From contig JAFDVI010000044.1 in assembly GCA_018269055.1 (NCBI GenBank), positions 1-53,385 on the forward strand: a stretch of DNA of 53,385 nucleotides, written 5' to 3'. The translations under genes were made by a program, and so were the position numbers. The notes under the pieces were generated by a model that searched no databases, was not told where the DNA came from, and saw nothing but the letters and a program-made list of their open reading frames with translations. This stretch comes from Acidobacteriota bacterium (GTDB taxonomy: Bacteria > Acidobacteriota > Blastocatellia > RBC074). Shown here piece by piece: positions 25,147 through 33,224 of this stretch. How positions within the stretch are numbered: position 1 is the stretch's first letter; every line of letters starts with the position of its first letter.

Positions 25147-27126
25147 TCAATCTGCGGAAATCTGCACAAATTGAGAAAGGACATTTTGTCTAAGCTTGGG
25201 GTTCGGCGCGTTGATCGTCACGCACTCACGGTAAAAATCGAACCGCTTCATCTTGATCGCCTGCGTGGGGCAGCGCGAAGCGCACATCGCGCAGCGAATA
25301 CAGGTGGATTCGTCTTTCAACATAATCGCGCCCAACTCACGCAATTCTTCATTGCTATAGGCATTCAAACCATTGGGCAAATCTTCTGCCGAAATCCCGG
25401 CGGATTCCGAAGCCAGCTTCATCAGGAACGGGTCATGGCGCAGCGTGTCCAACCCCACCAGTTTGATCAGGTTTTCCGGGCATACATCCACACAACCGTT
25501 GCAGGCGATGCAAATTGAAGTATCGAACACCGTATTGATATTACAGCGCAAACACCGCGCAGCCTGCTCCCGCGCTTCCGTTTCGGGGAAATTGATTTCG
25601 ACAATGTTCAGGGTGGCCGCGCGTTGTTCGGCTTCGAGCGCCTGAGGATTGTGCCGCTGCAACTGATCCCAACCGAAGGTCATCGTGTAATCGGCGGGCA
25701 GCCAGCGTTTGCGAACGACAACATCCGTGCGCGTGCCGCGCAGGTAATCATGCATCGAGCGCGCGGCGATCTGCGCCGAAGCGATGGCGTGAATGAACAA
25801 CCGTGGGCCGTGCGCAATGTCGCCACACGCGAACACATCCGGCGCCGTGGTCTGGTAGGTTTCCGGGTCAACCTTGATCAATCCGCGCTCGGTTTCGACG
25901 GCGTCGTCGTCGCTCAAAAACGCCAGGTCGGAAGTTTGGCCGATGGCGAACATGATCGTGTCGGCTTCGATGTCTTCGACAAAAGATTCGTCAAACTTCG
26001 GATTGAACTTCCCTGCCTCGTCAAACACTGCCGTGCATTTGACCGTACGCAAACCGGTGACGTACCCGCCCTCGCTCAGAATTTCGCGCGGGCCGCGCGC
26101 GGTGTGGAGCTTGACGCCTTCTTCTTCGCCTTCGACGATTTCAATTTCGTCGGCGGGCATTTCTTGGCGGCCTTCCAGACACACCAAGTGCACTTCCTTG
26201 TCGCCGCTCAACCGCAGGGCCGAGCGCGCCACGTCGTAAGCGATGCGCTCCGTGCGCTCCATATCGGATTTGGCGTCGGCCATTTCCACGGCTCTGGGGC
26301 GAACTGCCGAACGCGCCACGTCAAATGCCACGTTGCCGCCGCCGATCACGACGATTTTCTTGCCGAGTTCCATCGGCTTGCCTTCGTTGAAGGCCTTCAG
26401 AAATTCCAGCCCATCGTAAACGCCAGGGGTTTCGCTTCCCGGCAAAGGCAGCTTACGCCCCTTCGGCAATCCGACTCCCAGAAAGATCGCCTTGTAGCCT
26501 TCTTCGCGCAGACTTTTGATAGTGAAATCGCGACCGAGCTTCATATTGCATTTCAGCTCGACGCCCATCGAAAGGATGGCGTTGATTTCCGCTCTGACCA
26601 GTTCGCGCGGCAACCGGTAAACCGGCACGCCGACCATTAACATGCCGCCCGGATCGGAATTGGCTTCAAACACGGTGACTTTGTAACCCAGACGCGTCAG
26701 GTCGTGGGCGACCGTCAAACCGGAAACACCTGCTCCGATGACGGCAATGCGTTCGTAATCCCCGCGATTGGGCGACAACATTCGCTCATTTGCGCCCGCG
26801 TGGTACTGCGTGAAGTCGCCGGATTCAGGGCCGAACTGTTCGTTGACGAACCGCTTCAACGCGCGAATGGTGACCGGCGAATCCAGATCGCCACGGCGGC
26901 AATTGACTTCACAGGGCGCGCCGCACACTCGCCCGCAAATCGAAGCGAATGGATTTGTCGCGCGGGCAATCTTGTACGCTTCCTGGTAACGCCCCTCGGC
27001 AATCGCCGTGACGTAACCACAGGCGTTGGTATGCACAGGACAGGCGTCCTGGCATTTGACCATCTTCATCCAGTAATCAGCGGACGATGGGTCGGCGAGT
27101 TCAAATTGCAGATTGTCTTGCTGCAT
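25147..27126 (-). CDS. GltD-like NAD(P)-dependent flavoprotein with four-part Fe-S equipment
   Basis: This 659-residue cytoplasmic protein has an N-terminal helical Fe-S domain (CQDACPVHTNACGY at about 25-38, CGRVCGAPCEVNCRRG at about 64-79), like GltD and dihydropyrimidine dehydrogenase. An FAD-binding Rossmann fold follows (IAVIGAGVSGL at about 127-137), then an NAD(P)-binding fold (IVVIGGGNVAFDVA near 260), the ACGDIAHG FAD motif, and a C-terminal pair of ferredoxin clusters (CIACNGCVDVCP, CIRCAMCASRCP). It is not glutamate synthase by context: no gltB is present. It starts six bases after the CcoP-anchor-like gene and sits in the middle of the oxidase cluster. It may pass electrons from NAD(P)H or ferredoxin to a membrane acceptor, or reduce CcoG/copper; this is inference. 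Confidence 0.85.
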   Translation of the reverse strand: MQQDNLQFELADPSSADYWMKMVKCQDACPVHTNACGYVTAIAEGRYQEAYKIARATNPFASICGRVCGAPCEVNCRRGDLDSPVTIRALKRFVNEQFGPESGDFTQYHAGANERMLSPNRGDYERIAVIGAGVSGLTVAHDLTRLGYKVTVFEANSDPGGMLMVGVPVYRLPRELVRAEINAILSMGVELKCNMKLGRDFTIKSLREEGYKAIFLGVGLPKGRKLPLPGSETPGVYDGLEFLKAFNEGKPMELGKKIVVIGGGNVAFDVARSAVRPRAVEMADAKSDMERTERIAYDVARSALRLSGDKEVHLVCLEGRQEMPADEIEIVEGEEEGVKLHTARGPREILSEGGYVTGLRTVKCTAVFDEAGKFNPKFDESFVEDIEADTIMFAIGQTSDLAFLSDDDAVETERGLIKVDPETYQTTAPDVFACGDIAHGPRLFIHAIASAQIAARSMHDYLRGTRTDVVVRKRWLPADYTMTFGWDQLQRHNPQALEAEQRAATLNIVEINFPETEAREQAARCLRCNINTVFDTSICIACNGCVDVCPENLIKLVGLDTLRHDPFLMKLASESAGISAEDLPNGLNAYSNEELRELGAIMLKDESTCIRCAMCASRCPTQAIKMKRFDFYRECVTINAPNPKLRQNVLSQFVQISAD

Positions 27127-27132
27127 AACTTG

Positions 27133-27438
27133 TTAGTCTTCGTGGAACTTCCGAAACACAAAGCTGATCAAGATGACCAGGTAAACCAGAATGATGGCGG
27201 CAATGGCGTACATCAACGCCGGAGACGATTGCGTCGCTGCATTGAATGCGCGAACCAGCACGCCCCGGTCAGAATGGTTGACTTCACCATTCATGTAGAT
27301 GATCAGGTACGTCACCGCCCCGCCGATAATGAAGATATAGACGACCTTGAGGAACATCGGAACATCGGTTCCTTTGCGCTCGGTGATCCAGCCGTCGGCG
27401 TAGTCCTTGATCTCGTCTCGTTTGTTGTTTTCGCTCAT
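27133..27438 (-). CDS. CcoP anchor-like two-TM protein without haem domain
   Basis: This 101-residue protein has a hydrophilic N-terminus with DGWITERKGTDVPMFLK, a first helix (about 30-48, ending YLIIYMNGE) and a second helix (about 73-93). The segment before and through helix 1 resembles the N-terminal anchor of cbb3 subunit CcoP (charged DGI-E-N-P then a helix ending YLVLYP). There is no CxxCH anywhere. Canonical CcoP carries two haem-c domains after the anchor, so this looks like the anchor alone. It lies after the ccoN/O genes, exactly where ccoP belongs. It could hold the oxidase to another cytochrome c, perhaps the seven-haem protein. The family assignment is tentative. Confidence 0.6.
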   Translation of the reverse strand: MSENNKRDEIKDYADGWITERKGTDVPMFLKVVYIFIIGGAVTYLIIYMNGEVNHSDRGVLVRAFNAATQSSPALMYAIAAIILVYLVILISFVFRKFHED

Positions 27439-27454
27439 AACGATTCCCTCGCTA

Positions 27455-27525
27455 GATGTGGCGCGGGTTGTTTACCCGCGCGTGAAACGCGATGACCAGC
27501 GCGGGTAAACAACCCGCGCCACATC
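27455..27525. repeat. 27-bp perfect inverted repeat in the oxidase cluster
   Basis: Arms 27455-27481 and 27499-27525 are perfectly complementary over 27 bases, with a 17-base spacer. The core reads GCGCGGGTTGTTTACCCGCGC, itself largely self-complementary. The right arm includes the last bases of the stop codon of the 52-residue peptide (27524-27526). It is too long and GC-rich for a simple terminator and has no U-run. It would form a strong block or processing hairpin between the ccoO/Q-like and CcoP-like genes. Confidence 0.85.
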
Positions 27526-27682
27526 ATTTGTCGTCTTCCAGCATGCGGTACTTGGCTTCTTCACTCTTCTCGCCCCAATAACCGTGCTTGACGGAACGGA
27601 TCAGGAAAAACAGCGCTCCTCCCGCCAATAGAGCAAAGAGAAAATACGCGAAGAAAACGCTTGGATACCCGTAATCACGCAT
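27524..27682 (-). CDS. 52-residue single-TM peptide, CcoQ/CcoS-like
   Basis: Translation of the minus strand from ATG 27682 (AAGGAGGAG upstream) gives 52 codons. The sequence begins MRDYGYPSVFFAYF, has one helix to about residue 29, then RSVKHGYWGEKSEEAK and ends YRMLEDDK. One helix plus a short charged cytoplasmic tail is the plan of CcoQ and CcoS, and the acidic end resembles CcoS. It starts 12 bases after the ccoO stop, so it is part of the structural operon; by position, CcoQ is the better guess. Its stop codon is built into a 27-bp inverted repeat. Confidence 0.65.
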   Translation of the reverse strand: MRDYGYPSVFFAYFLFALLAGGALFFLIRSVKHGYWGEKSEEAKYRMLEDDK

Positions 27683-27694
27683 CTCGGCTCCTCC

Positions 27695-28264
27695 TTACTT
27701 TTCGTAATCGTTGTCCGGCCGCCAGTTCTTGGCGCGACCCAGCGTTTGCAGGTATGCAACCAAGGCCTGAAACTCTTCTTCGTTTTCAACGATCCACGGA
27801 TAGGGTGGCATGATTGAGCCCGGAACCAGATCGCGCGGGTTGCGGAAATGCGCGCGATGCCATTGTTCGTCGTACTTTCCGCCCACGCGCGACAAATCCG
27901 GGCCGGTGCGCTTGGTTCCGAATAAATGGGGGCTGTCGTACACAAACTCATCCGGAGTTGAAACCGGAGAATCCACGCCGCGCCAGCCCGAACGTTTGGT
28001 ATCGGCCAGCAGGGTTCGGGTTTGTTGTGTATGGCAATACCAGCAACCTTCGCGGACGTACACAGCGCGTCCGCGCAATTGCTGGTCGGTGTACGGTTGC
28101 AATTTGCCGGTCACGCCTTTGCTTGCGTCGCTGTTGTCGAAGGGTTTGGCCCAGCTTTTATCCACCATCGGCGGAACCACCGTCGTCAACAACCCGCCGA
28201 TGAAAAACAACACCAACGCGGCAACGACGAAAATCGGGGCGCTGTAATCAGCTTTGCGTAACAT
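27695..28264 (-). CDS. ccoO: cbb3 oxidase monohaem subunit CcoO
   Basis: This 189-residue membrane-anchored c-type cytochrome of cbb3 oxidase has one N-terminal helix (about 8-30), followed by a periplasmic domain. The haem-binding motif is REGCWYCHTQ (C74, C77, H78), and M152 in SIMPPYPW is the likely distal ligand. GPDLSRVGGKY and HFRNPRDLVPGS are typical CcoO blocks. It carries electrons to CcoN. It lies 100 bases downstream of ccoN, a gap that holds an inverted repeat, and 12 bases upstream of the CcoQ/S-like peptide. The protein is slightly shorter than proteobacterial CcoO but complete. Confidence 0.95.
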   Translation of the reverse strand: MLRKADYSAPIFVVAALVLFFIGGLLTTVVPPMVDKSWAKPFDNSDASKGVTGKLQPYTDQQLRGRAVYVREGCWYCHTQQTRTLLADTKRSGWRGVDSPVSTPDEFVYDSPHLFGTKRTGPDLSRVGGKYDEQWHRAHFRNPRDLVPGSIMPPYPWIVENEEEFQALVAYLQTLGRAKNWRPDNDYEK

Positions 28265-28294
28265 AAGTGTTCTCCCTTGAGAAAGTTCGTAGTA

Positions 28295-28345
28295 CCGCCT
28301 TCAGGCGGAAAGGCTTGGCAATCGAGTCCTTCCGCCTGAAGGCGG
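28295..28345. repeat. inverted repeat between ccoN and ccoO
   Basis: CCGCCTTCAGGCGGAAAGG (28295-28313) and CCTTCCGCCTGAAGGCGG (28328-28345) are complementary except for one extra A. Each arm is also internally palindromic (CCGCCTTCAGGCGG), so it can fold as one long or two short hairpins. There is no U-tract. This suggests mRNA stabilisation or an extragenic repeat rather than termination between the ccoN and ccoO genes. Confidence 0.8.
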
Positions 28346-28364
28346 GACCCCATGCTTTTTGGCT

Positions 28365-29789
28365 TCAGGCAGTTGCCGCAGCCATCTTGCTCGATTCGCT
28401 TCCCGCTCCAATCATTGTCGCCAAAATGTTGTAAGCGAAGGCCACGATGCCGCCGAACATCAACACGCCGGAAAAGAAGCGCACGATCCAAACCGGTTTC
28501 AGCGCAATGACGGTGTCAATGAACGGAATCGCTGGATTGTTCCATTGCCAGCCTTGCCAGAATCCGCCCAGCCACAAGGTGACAAAAAATCCTACGCCGC
28601 CGATCAGGAACAGCCAGAAGCTCCAATTGGCCAGCGAATCCGAAAACAGTGGACGGCGGAAGATTCGCGGCACAACGTAATAGCAACCCGCAATGGCGAA
28701 GAACGAAAACGCTCCGAGCACTGCCATATGCGCGTGGCCCGGAATCCAGTCCGTTTTGGACACAATGGCGTTGACCGAACGCAAACTGTGCATCGGCCCC
28801 TGGAAACACGTCAGCAGGTAAAACACCACGCCGCTCATCAAATACTTCAGCGGAACGTTGTCACGTAACTGATCCCACTGGCCGCGCATCGTGGCAAAAA
28901 AGTTGTAAACAACCGCCCACACCGGAACCAGCAACATCACCGAAAAGACGATGGCGATGGTTTGCAACCATTGCGAAATCGGGCCGTGCAACATGTGGTG
29001 CGCGCCTGTCCAGACGTAGACGAACGCCAGCGACCAGAATCCGATCATCGAAAGTTTGTGACTATGCAGCGGGTTATTCGAGGTTTTGGGGATGAAATAA
29101 TAAGCAATGGCCAAACCGACGGGCGTAAAAATCAACCCGACCGCATTGTGAACATACATCCAGTTCAGATTGGCCTGATTGACGCCGGTCGCAAACAGCG
29201 TGGCGAAGTTGCCGGTCAAATAAACAAATGCCGTCCACAGAATCGTGCCCAGGCAGTACCAGATGGTGACGTACATCTGTGTGTATTTGCGCGTGGCGAC
29301 GGTCATGAAGATATTCGCGCCGAACATCACCCACGCGACGACGACCAACACATCCAGCGGCAAGGGCAATTCGGCGTATTCCCATCCCTGGTTCCAGCCC
29401 ATCAGCAGCGAAATCACCGCACCGAGTATGATGACGTTCCACAACACAGCCGTCGCAATGCCGAGCTTTTCGCTCCACAGTTTCACGCCGCACAGACGCG
29501 GCACAACGTAATACATCAAGCCCATGTCCGCCGCCAGCAACCAGCCGAACAACATTCCATTGACGTGCAGCGGTCGCAACCGCCCATAGCTCAGGTATTG
29601 AACCGTTCCGAGCAGTTCCGGCCAAACGAATTTGGCCGCAATCATCAAGGCGATGATTCCAACAATGAAGAAATAAGAAATCGAACTGATCAAAAACAGT
29701 TTGGCAGTCGTGTCCTGATGAAGAGATTCGTTGTAGCGCGCGGCCTCGGAAACGGGAATTGCACCCGCGCTTTGAATTGTCGCTTGCAT
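28365..29789 (-). CDS. ccoN: cbb3 oxidase catalytic subunit CcoN
   Basis: ATG 29789 (GGGGG six bases upstream) gives 474 aa; the longer frame has no ribosome site. This is the high-affinity haem-copper oxidase catalytic subunit with 12 predicted TM helices. Ligands are visible: H75 (RPLHVN) and H354 for haem b, H352 (GHAHM) for haem b3, and H214 (YVHNA), H264 and H265 (GAHH) for CuB. Y258, six residues before H264, is at the place of the cbb3-specific Tyr cross-linked to the first CuB histidine. All catalytic residues are therefore present. It lies downstream of the quinol:cytochrome c oxidoreductase genes and upstream of ccoO on the same strand. Confidence 0.96.
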   Translation of the reverse strand: MQATIQSAGAIPVSEAARYNESLHQDTTAKLFLISSISYFFIVGIIALMIAAKFVWPELLGTVQYLSYGRLRPLHVNGMLFGWLLAADMGLMYYVVPRLCGVKLWSEKLGIATAVLWNVIILGAVISLLMGWNQGWEYAELPLPLDVLVVVAWVMFGANIFMTVATRKYTQMYVTIWYCLGTILWTAFVYLTGNFATLFATGVNQANLNWMYVHNAVGLIFTPVGLAIAYYFIPKTSNNPLHSHKLSMIGFWSLAFVYVWTGAHHMLHGPISQWLQTIAIVFSVMLLVPVWAVVYNFFATMRGQWDQLRDNVPLKYLMSGVVFYLLTCFQGPMHSLRSVNAIVSKTDWIPGHAHMAVLGAFSFFAIAGCYYVVPRIFRRPLFSDSLANWSFWLFLIGGVGFFVTLWLGGFWQGWQWNNPAIPFIDTVIALKPVWIVRFFSGVLMFGGIVAFAYNILATMIGAGSESSKMAAATA

Positions 29790-29815
29790 AAAAGCCCCCG
29801 ATTTGGAGTTTGGAA

Positions 29816-29885
29816 TTGGAATCCCGCCTTTGTTGAATCGCCACCTCCGCCTGATAGCAAACTCAATCGCCCGGCGGGATTCCAA
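29816..29885. repeat. 13-bp inverted repeat upstream of ccoN
   Basis: TTGGAATCCCGCC (29816-29828) is perfectly complementary to 29873-29885, with a 44-base spacer. It fills the gap between the heptahaem cytochrome stop (29891) and the ccoN start (29789). The right arm begins five bases after that stop. It could act as a weak terminator or attenuator between the two complexes' genes. Confidence 0.7.
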
Positions 29886-29890
29886 GCTTG

Positions 29891-31693
29891 TTACTGCTTT
29901 GGTTTATTGAAACTTCTCAAGTAATTGACCAGATCGCCGATCTCTTTCTGCGTCAAGCCGTAGTCCACCCAGGGTGGCATCGCCGATCCCTGCACACCGT
30001 ACATGATGGATTCGAACAAGCGGCGGTCGCTGACCGAATTCAGAAAGTCCGCGTTTCGCAAATTGCGCGGGCGCGGTTGAATGTCTGTGGAATTCGGCCC
30101 TTTGCCGTCGGCTTTCTTGCCGTGGCAACCCGTGCAACGCTGCAGGAACAACTGCTCACCGCGATTGATTGATGCCATATCGGCCGGAATCGGATTGGTT
30201 TCGGGAACCTGGCGGCCTTTAACCTGCCGAGCCGGTTCTTTCACGTAATTCTTGCGAATATGATCCAGCACGCCGCGAATCTGATCGTCGTTGAGCACGC
30301 GCCCCCAGGCAGGCATCGAAGTTCCCGCCACGCCGTTTTTGATCGAGTTCATCAATCGTTCATCGGACTTGCTGCTCATAAACCCGGCTTTGGTCAGATC
30401 GCGCGGATACGGATCGAGGTACGTGGAGATTGGCCCTTTTCCGTTGCCCAAGTCTCCGTGGCAGCGGGCGCAAAGTGTGGAAAAGATTCCCGATGGATCG
30501 CCCAGCGCAGGCGGCGTTTTCAGACTTGCCAGATACGCCGTCATCGCCTGGTATTCTGAATCCGGAAAGTTAAAGGTTGGCATGATCGAATCGGAAATCC
30601 GTGAGCGAGGATCGCGGAAATGATCCATCATCCACTTTTCGTCCTTGATCAATCCTTCAAAGGAAAGATCAGGCGCGATGCCGCCGTCTCGATTGCCGAG
30701 TCTGTGGCAGGCCAGACACGAGCGGTCGTTGATCAATTTCTCCCCCAGAGCGACCAACGATCCGCTCGTTGCTGTGCTACCCAAAGAAGTAAATTCAGCA
30801 GTTGCGCCAGAGGGATGAGCCGCTTTGCCTTTGTCCAGGCTGGCTCGATACCGATCAAGTGAGGTTTCGGAAAAATTGATCCCCCGGCGGCTTTTCAAAA
30901 AGACGACTAGCGCCTTGACCTCTTCGTCGCTCAAATTGAACTTGGGCATAAACGACGTGGCGCTGTTGGCGCGCGGTTCGACAATGGACTCCCACAAATA
31001 ATCCAGTTTGAATTTCTTGCCTGCCTCGCTCAATTCCGGGCCAAGCGTGCCGGAAGACAAACCTTCAATCTTGTGGCAGCCGTAACAGTTTTTCTCGAAA
31101 AAGAGCTGACGACCCTGGGCAACCAACGCAGTGCTTTTGAAATTTTCATCCGTATGGCATTGCGCGCAGTTGGCCTGCATGAATTCTTTGTTTTTCAGCT
31201 TGGGTTTGAAATCCGAGCGCCAGTTTTGGGTGATGTAACCCAGCATCGGCGACGGCCAGTAATGGTCTTCGCCGTGGGCGTCGAAGGTATCGAGTCCGCG
31301 TCCCTGCCCGTCGTGGCAGACCGTGCAGCCGAAATCGGAAAACTTGTGGCGACGTTCCCACACACCCTTGACCATTCGGTCGCCCAGCGCTTCGGAATAC
31401 GGATGCGAGCGCAATGGTTGAGCATGATCCTTGAAACGCGGATCGTCATTGCCGATGTGACAGGTGGTGCAACGATCCACGCGTTTTTCGCCAAACGCCG
31501 TGACGATGATTTGTTCGATGCGAGGGCTGCGACCTTCCAGCGCGGCGCGCTCAACATCGGTTTTGGCCATGGCGCGCGCCTGATCGAAATACGCTGTTTG
31601 GTGGCGTTCCCATTTGTGGAAAAACTGGTTGTAGAAGACGAGGCCGTGAACCACCAGAATCACGAAACTCGCAATGGCTAAAGCCAGTCGCAT
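29891..31693 (-). CDS. membrane-anchored heptahaem cytochrome c
   Basis: This 600-residue protein has an N-terminal helix (about 3-22, uncleaved anchor likely) and seven CxxCH haem-c sites: C75TTCH, C123TVCH, C176AQCH, C203YGCH, C326LACH, C408ARCH and C520TGCH. The last four sit in separate class-I-like cytochrome c modules, each followed by a Met-Pro ligand motif (SFMP, SIMP, TSMP, SAMP). The first three resemble a multihaem domain with closely spaced sites. It lies directly after cytochrome b and before ccoN. It probably replaces cytochrome c1 as Rieske electron acceptor and may hand electrons straight to CcoO, standing in for the missing CcoP. The two-part domain split suggests an ancestral fusion. 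AGGAGAGG precedes the ATG. Confidence 0.9.
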   Translation of the reverse strand: MRLALAIASFVILVVHGLVFYNQFFHKWERHQTAYFDQARAMAKTDVERAALEGRSPRIEQIIVTAFGEKRVDRCTTCHIGNDDPRFKDHAQPLRSHPYSEALGDRMVKGVWERRHKFSDFGCTVCHDGQGRGLDTFDAHGEDHYWPSPMLGYITQNWRSDFKPKLKNKEFMQANCAQCHTDENFKSTALVAQGRQLFFEKNCYGCHKIEGLSSGTLGPELSEAGKKFKLDYLWESIVEPRANSATSFMPKFNLSDEEVKALVVFLKSRRGINFSETSLDRYRASLDKGKAAHPSGATAEFTSLGSTATSGSLVALGEKLINDRSCLACHRLGNRDGGIAPDLSFEGLIKDEKWMMDHFRDPRSRISDSIMPTFNFPDSEYQAMTAYLASLKTPPALGDPSGIFSTLCARCHGDLGNGKGPISTYLDPYPRDLTKAGFMSSKSDERLMNSIKNGVAGTSMPAWGRVLNDDQIRGVLDHIRKNYVKEPARQVKGRQVPETNPIPADMASINRGEQLFLQRCTGCHGKKADGKGPNSTDIQPRPRNLRNADFLNSVSDRRLFESIMYGVQGSAMPPWVDYGLTQKEIGDLVNYLRSFNKPKQ

Positions 31694-31705
31694 AACTTCC
31701 TCTCC

Positions 31706-31790
31706 AAAAGGATGAAGGCGGAATGATGAAGGATGAATTTAATCGCGGCAGGATGTTCTTCATCATTCATCCTTCCGACTTCATCCTTTT
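31706..31790. repeat. 32-base imperfect inverted repeat after cytochrome b
   Basis: Arms 31706-31737 (AAAAGGATGAAGGCGG...) and 31759-31790 are complementary with a few mismatches over 32 bases; each arm itself contains two GGATGAA-type repeats. It fills the gap between the cytochrome b stop (31803) and the heptahaem cytochrome start (31693). The AGGA motifs lie upstream of the next ribosome site and could mask or mimic it. Confidence 0.75.
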
Positions 31791-31802
31791 GCTTTATTGC
31801 TT

Positions 31803-33122
31803 TCACCAAGGGGACACAAATCCCCAGTTCGGCCCGCGGAAAAACGTGCCGATGATGATCAAACCGATATTGACGACGACGAAAATCAGAAACAGCGTGT
31901 TGGCCAGCAAACGCTCCTTGGCAAACCAACGGCCAACGCCTTTCGCGCTTCTGTCCAGATACGGAACCAACAACAGAATCAGGACTTCGATGGTTGGAAT
32001 CCCTACGCCGCCCCAGAACGCCGAGTAACTGACCATTTCCTGCAACCCCAGGAAGTACCACGGTGCTTTGGCGGGATTCGGCGGATGCGCGATGTTGACC
32101 GGCTCTTCCAGCGGCGCGTTGAACAGCAGCGACACCAGCAGCACGCCTGCCACCGTCACGACAAAGACGAACAGTTCAGCCATAAACAGGTTCGGCCAAC
32201 TGAACACGGATTTGTCCGGCACATTGCCGACTTTCGTAAAGGGGCCACGCACCAGACCTTGAATGCCATAGCGTTTCTTTTCCATACCCAGGCCGGTTGC
32301 AGTTGCGAGTGCAGGCGCAGCTTCGACGGTTGGCGCGACATCAAGCTCTTTCGGCCAATCGCTCAACCCATTCGCATTCTTTTCATCAGATTCTTCCGGG
32401 CGGGAAAGGCCGCCATCTTTGCGAATGCGCCAGAAGTGAACCGAAACCAGCAGCGTCACCAGCAACGGCAGCACTGCGATGTGCAGCACGTAAAATCTCA
32501 GCAGCGCTTCCTGGCCGACGTTGGTGTCGCCGAGCAAAATAAATTGAATGCTTTTGCCGACGATGGGCGCGTACCCGGCAATCGAAGCCCCGACTGTGAT
32601 TGCCCAGAACGCCAGTTGATCCCACGGCAGCAAATACCCTGTGAAACTGGAAAACAGCGTCAACAGGAATAACGCAACGCCGATCACCCAGTTAAATTCG
32701 CGCGGTTTTTTGTACGATCCAGTGAAAAACACGCGGCACATATGCAGAAAGACCGCCGCCACCATCGCGTGCGCAGCCCAGCGGTGCATATTGCGCAGGA
32801 AAGTTCCGAAAGCGACCGATCCGCGCAAATCCAGCATCCGGTCATACGCCTGTTCGGTCGAAGGCACGTAATAGAACATCACCAAAATGCCGCTGATCGT
32901 CAGCAACACGAACAGGAAAAAGCTGATCAATCCCAATCCCATCGTGTACCAGGGTTTGATCGTGTGGCGATGAACCTTGACCGGATGAATATGCAGGAAG
33001 AAATTTGTGAAGCTGGTTTGTGCGCGCCCCAGATCGGAATTCGGCAACGGATTGCGAAACACGGAGTGCCAAATGTTGGCGGGCATTTCCTTGAGCGCGT
33101 TGAAGGAGGTTTTCTTGGCCAT
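31803..33122 (-). CDS. petB: cytochrome b of a b6f/bc-type complex (fused b6 + subunit IV)
   Basis: This 439-residue polytopic haem b subunit of a quinol:cytochrome c oxidoreductase oxidises membrane quinol and passes electrons to the Rieske protein. Haem ligands are H113 (NMHRW) and H127 (FLHMCR) in one helix, H214 (VLHIAVLP) and H229 (SVHFWRIR) in the other. The 15-residue interval of the second pair, and KKPREFNWV after the first, are b6-like and not mitochondrial-like. A linker of about 60 residues rich in Glu and Ala leads to a subunit IV-like part, where the usual PEWY quinol-site motif reads APWYFLG. The next gene upstream is the Rieske protein. Confidence 0.93.
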   Translation of the reverse strand: MAKKTSFNALKEMPANIWHSVFRNPLPNSDLGRAQTSFTNFFLHIHPVKVHRHTIKPWYTMGLGLISFFLFVLLTISGILVMFYYVPSTEQAYDRMLDLRGSVAFGTFLRNMHRWAAHAMVAAVFLHMCRVFFTGSYKKPREFNWVIGVALFLLTLFSSFTGYLLPWDQLAFWAITVGASIAGYAPIVGKSIQFILLGDTNVGQEALLRFYVLHIAVLPLLVTLLVSVHFWRIRKDGGLSRPEESDEKNANGLSDWPKELDVAPTVEAAPALATATGLGMEKKRYGIQGLVRGPFTKVGNVPDKSVFSWPNLFMAELFVFVVTVAGVLLVSLLFNAPLEEPVNIAHPPNPAKAPWYFLGLQEMVSYSAFWGGVGIPTIEVLILLLVPYLDRSAKGVGRWFAKERLLANTLFLIFVVVNIGLIIIGTFFRGPNWGFVSPW

Positions 33123-33138
33123 TGTCGTTTCTTGAATG

Positions 33139-33216
33139 TTGGGCGAACTGCCAGTTTGCCTTGCTTACATCGAAGAAGTTTTTTGAGAGAACCGGGCAAA
33201 CTGACGGTTTGCCCAA
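33139..33216. repeat. inverted repeat between Rieske and cytochrome b genes
   Basis: TTGGGCGAACTGCCAGTTTGCC (33139-33160) pairs with 33194-33216 (GGGCAAACTGACGGTTTGCCC plus AA) with a few mismatches. Each arm is also self-complementary around GCAAACTG/CAGTTTGC. A related motif (GCAAACTGTCC) makes the repeat at 46849-46922, so these two belong to one family. Confidence 0.75.
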
Positions 33217-33224
33217 CAAACGCA

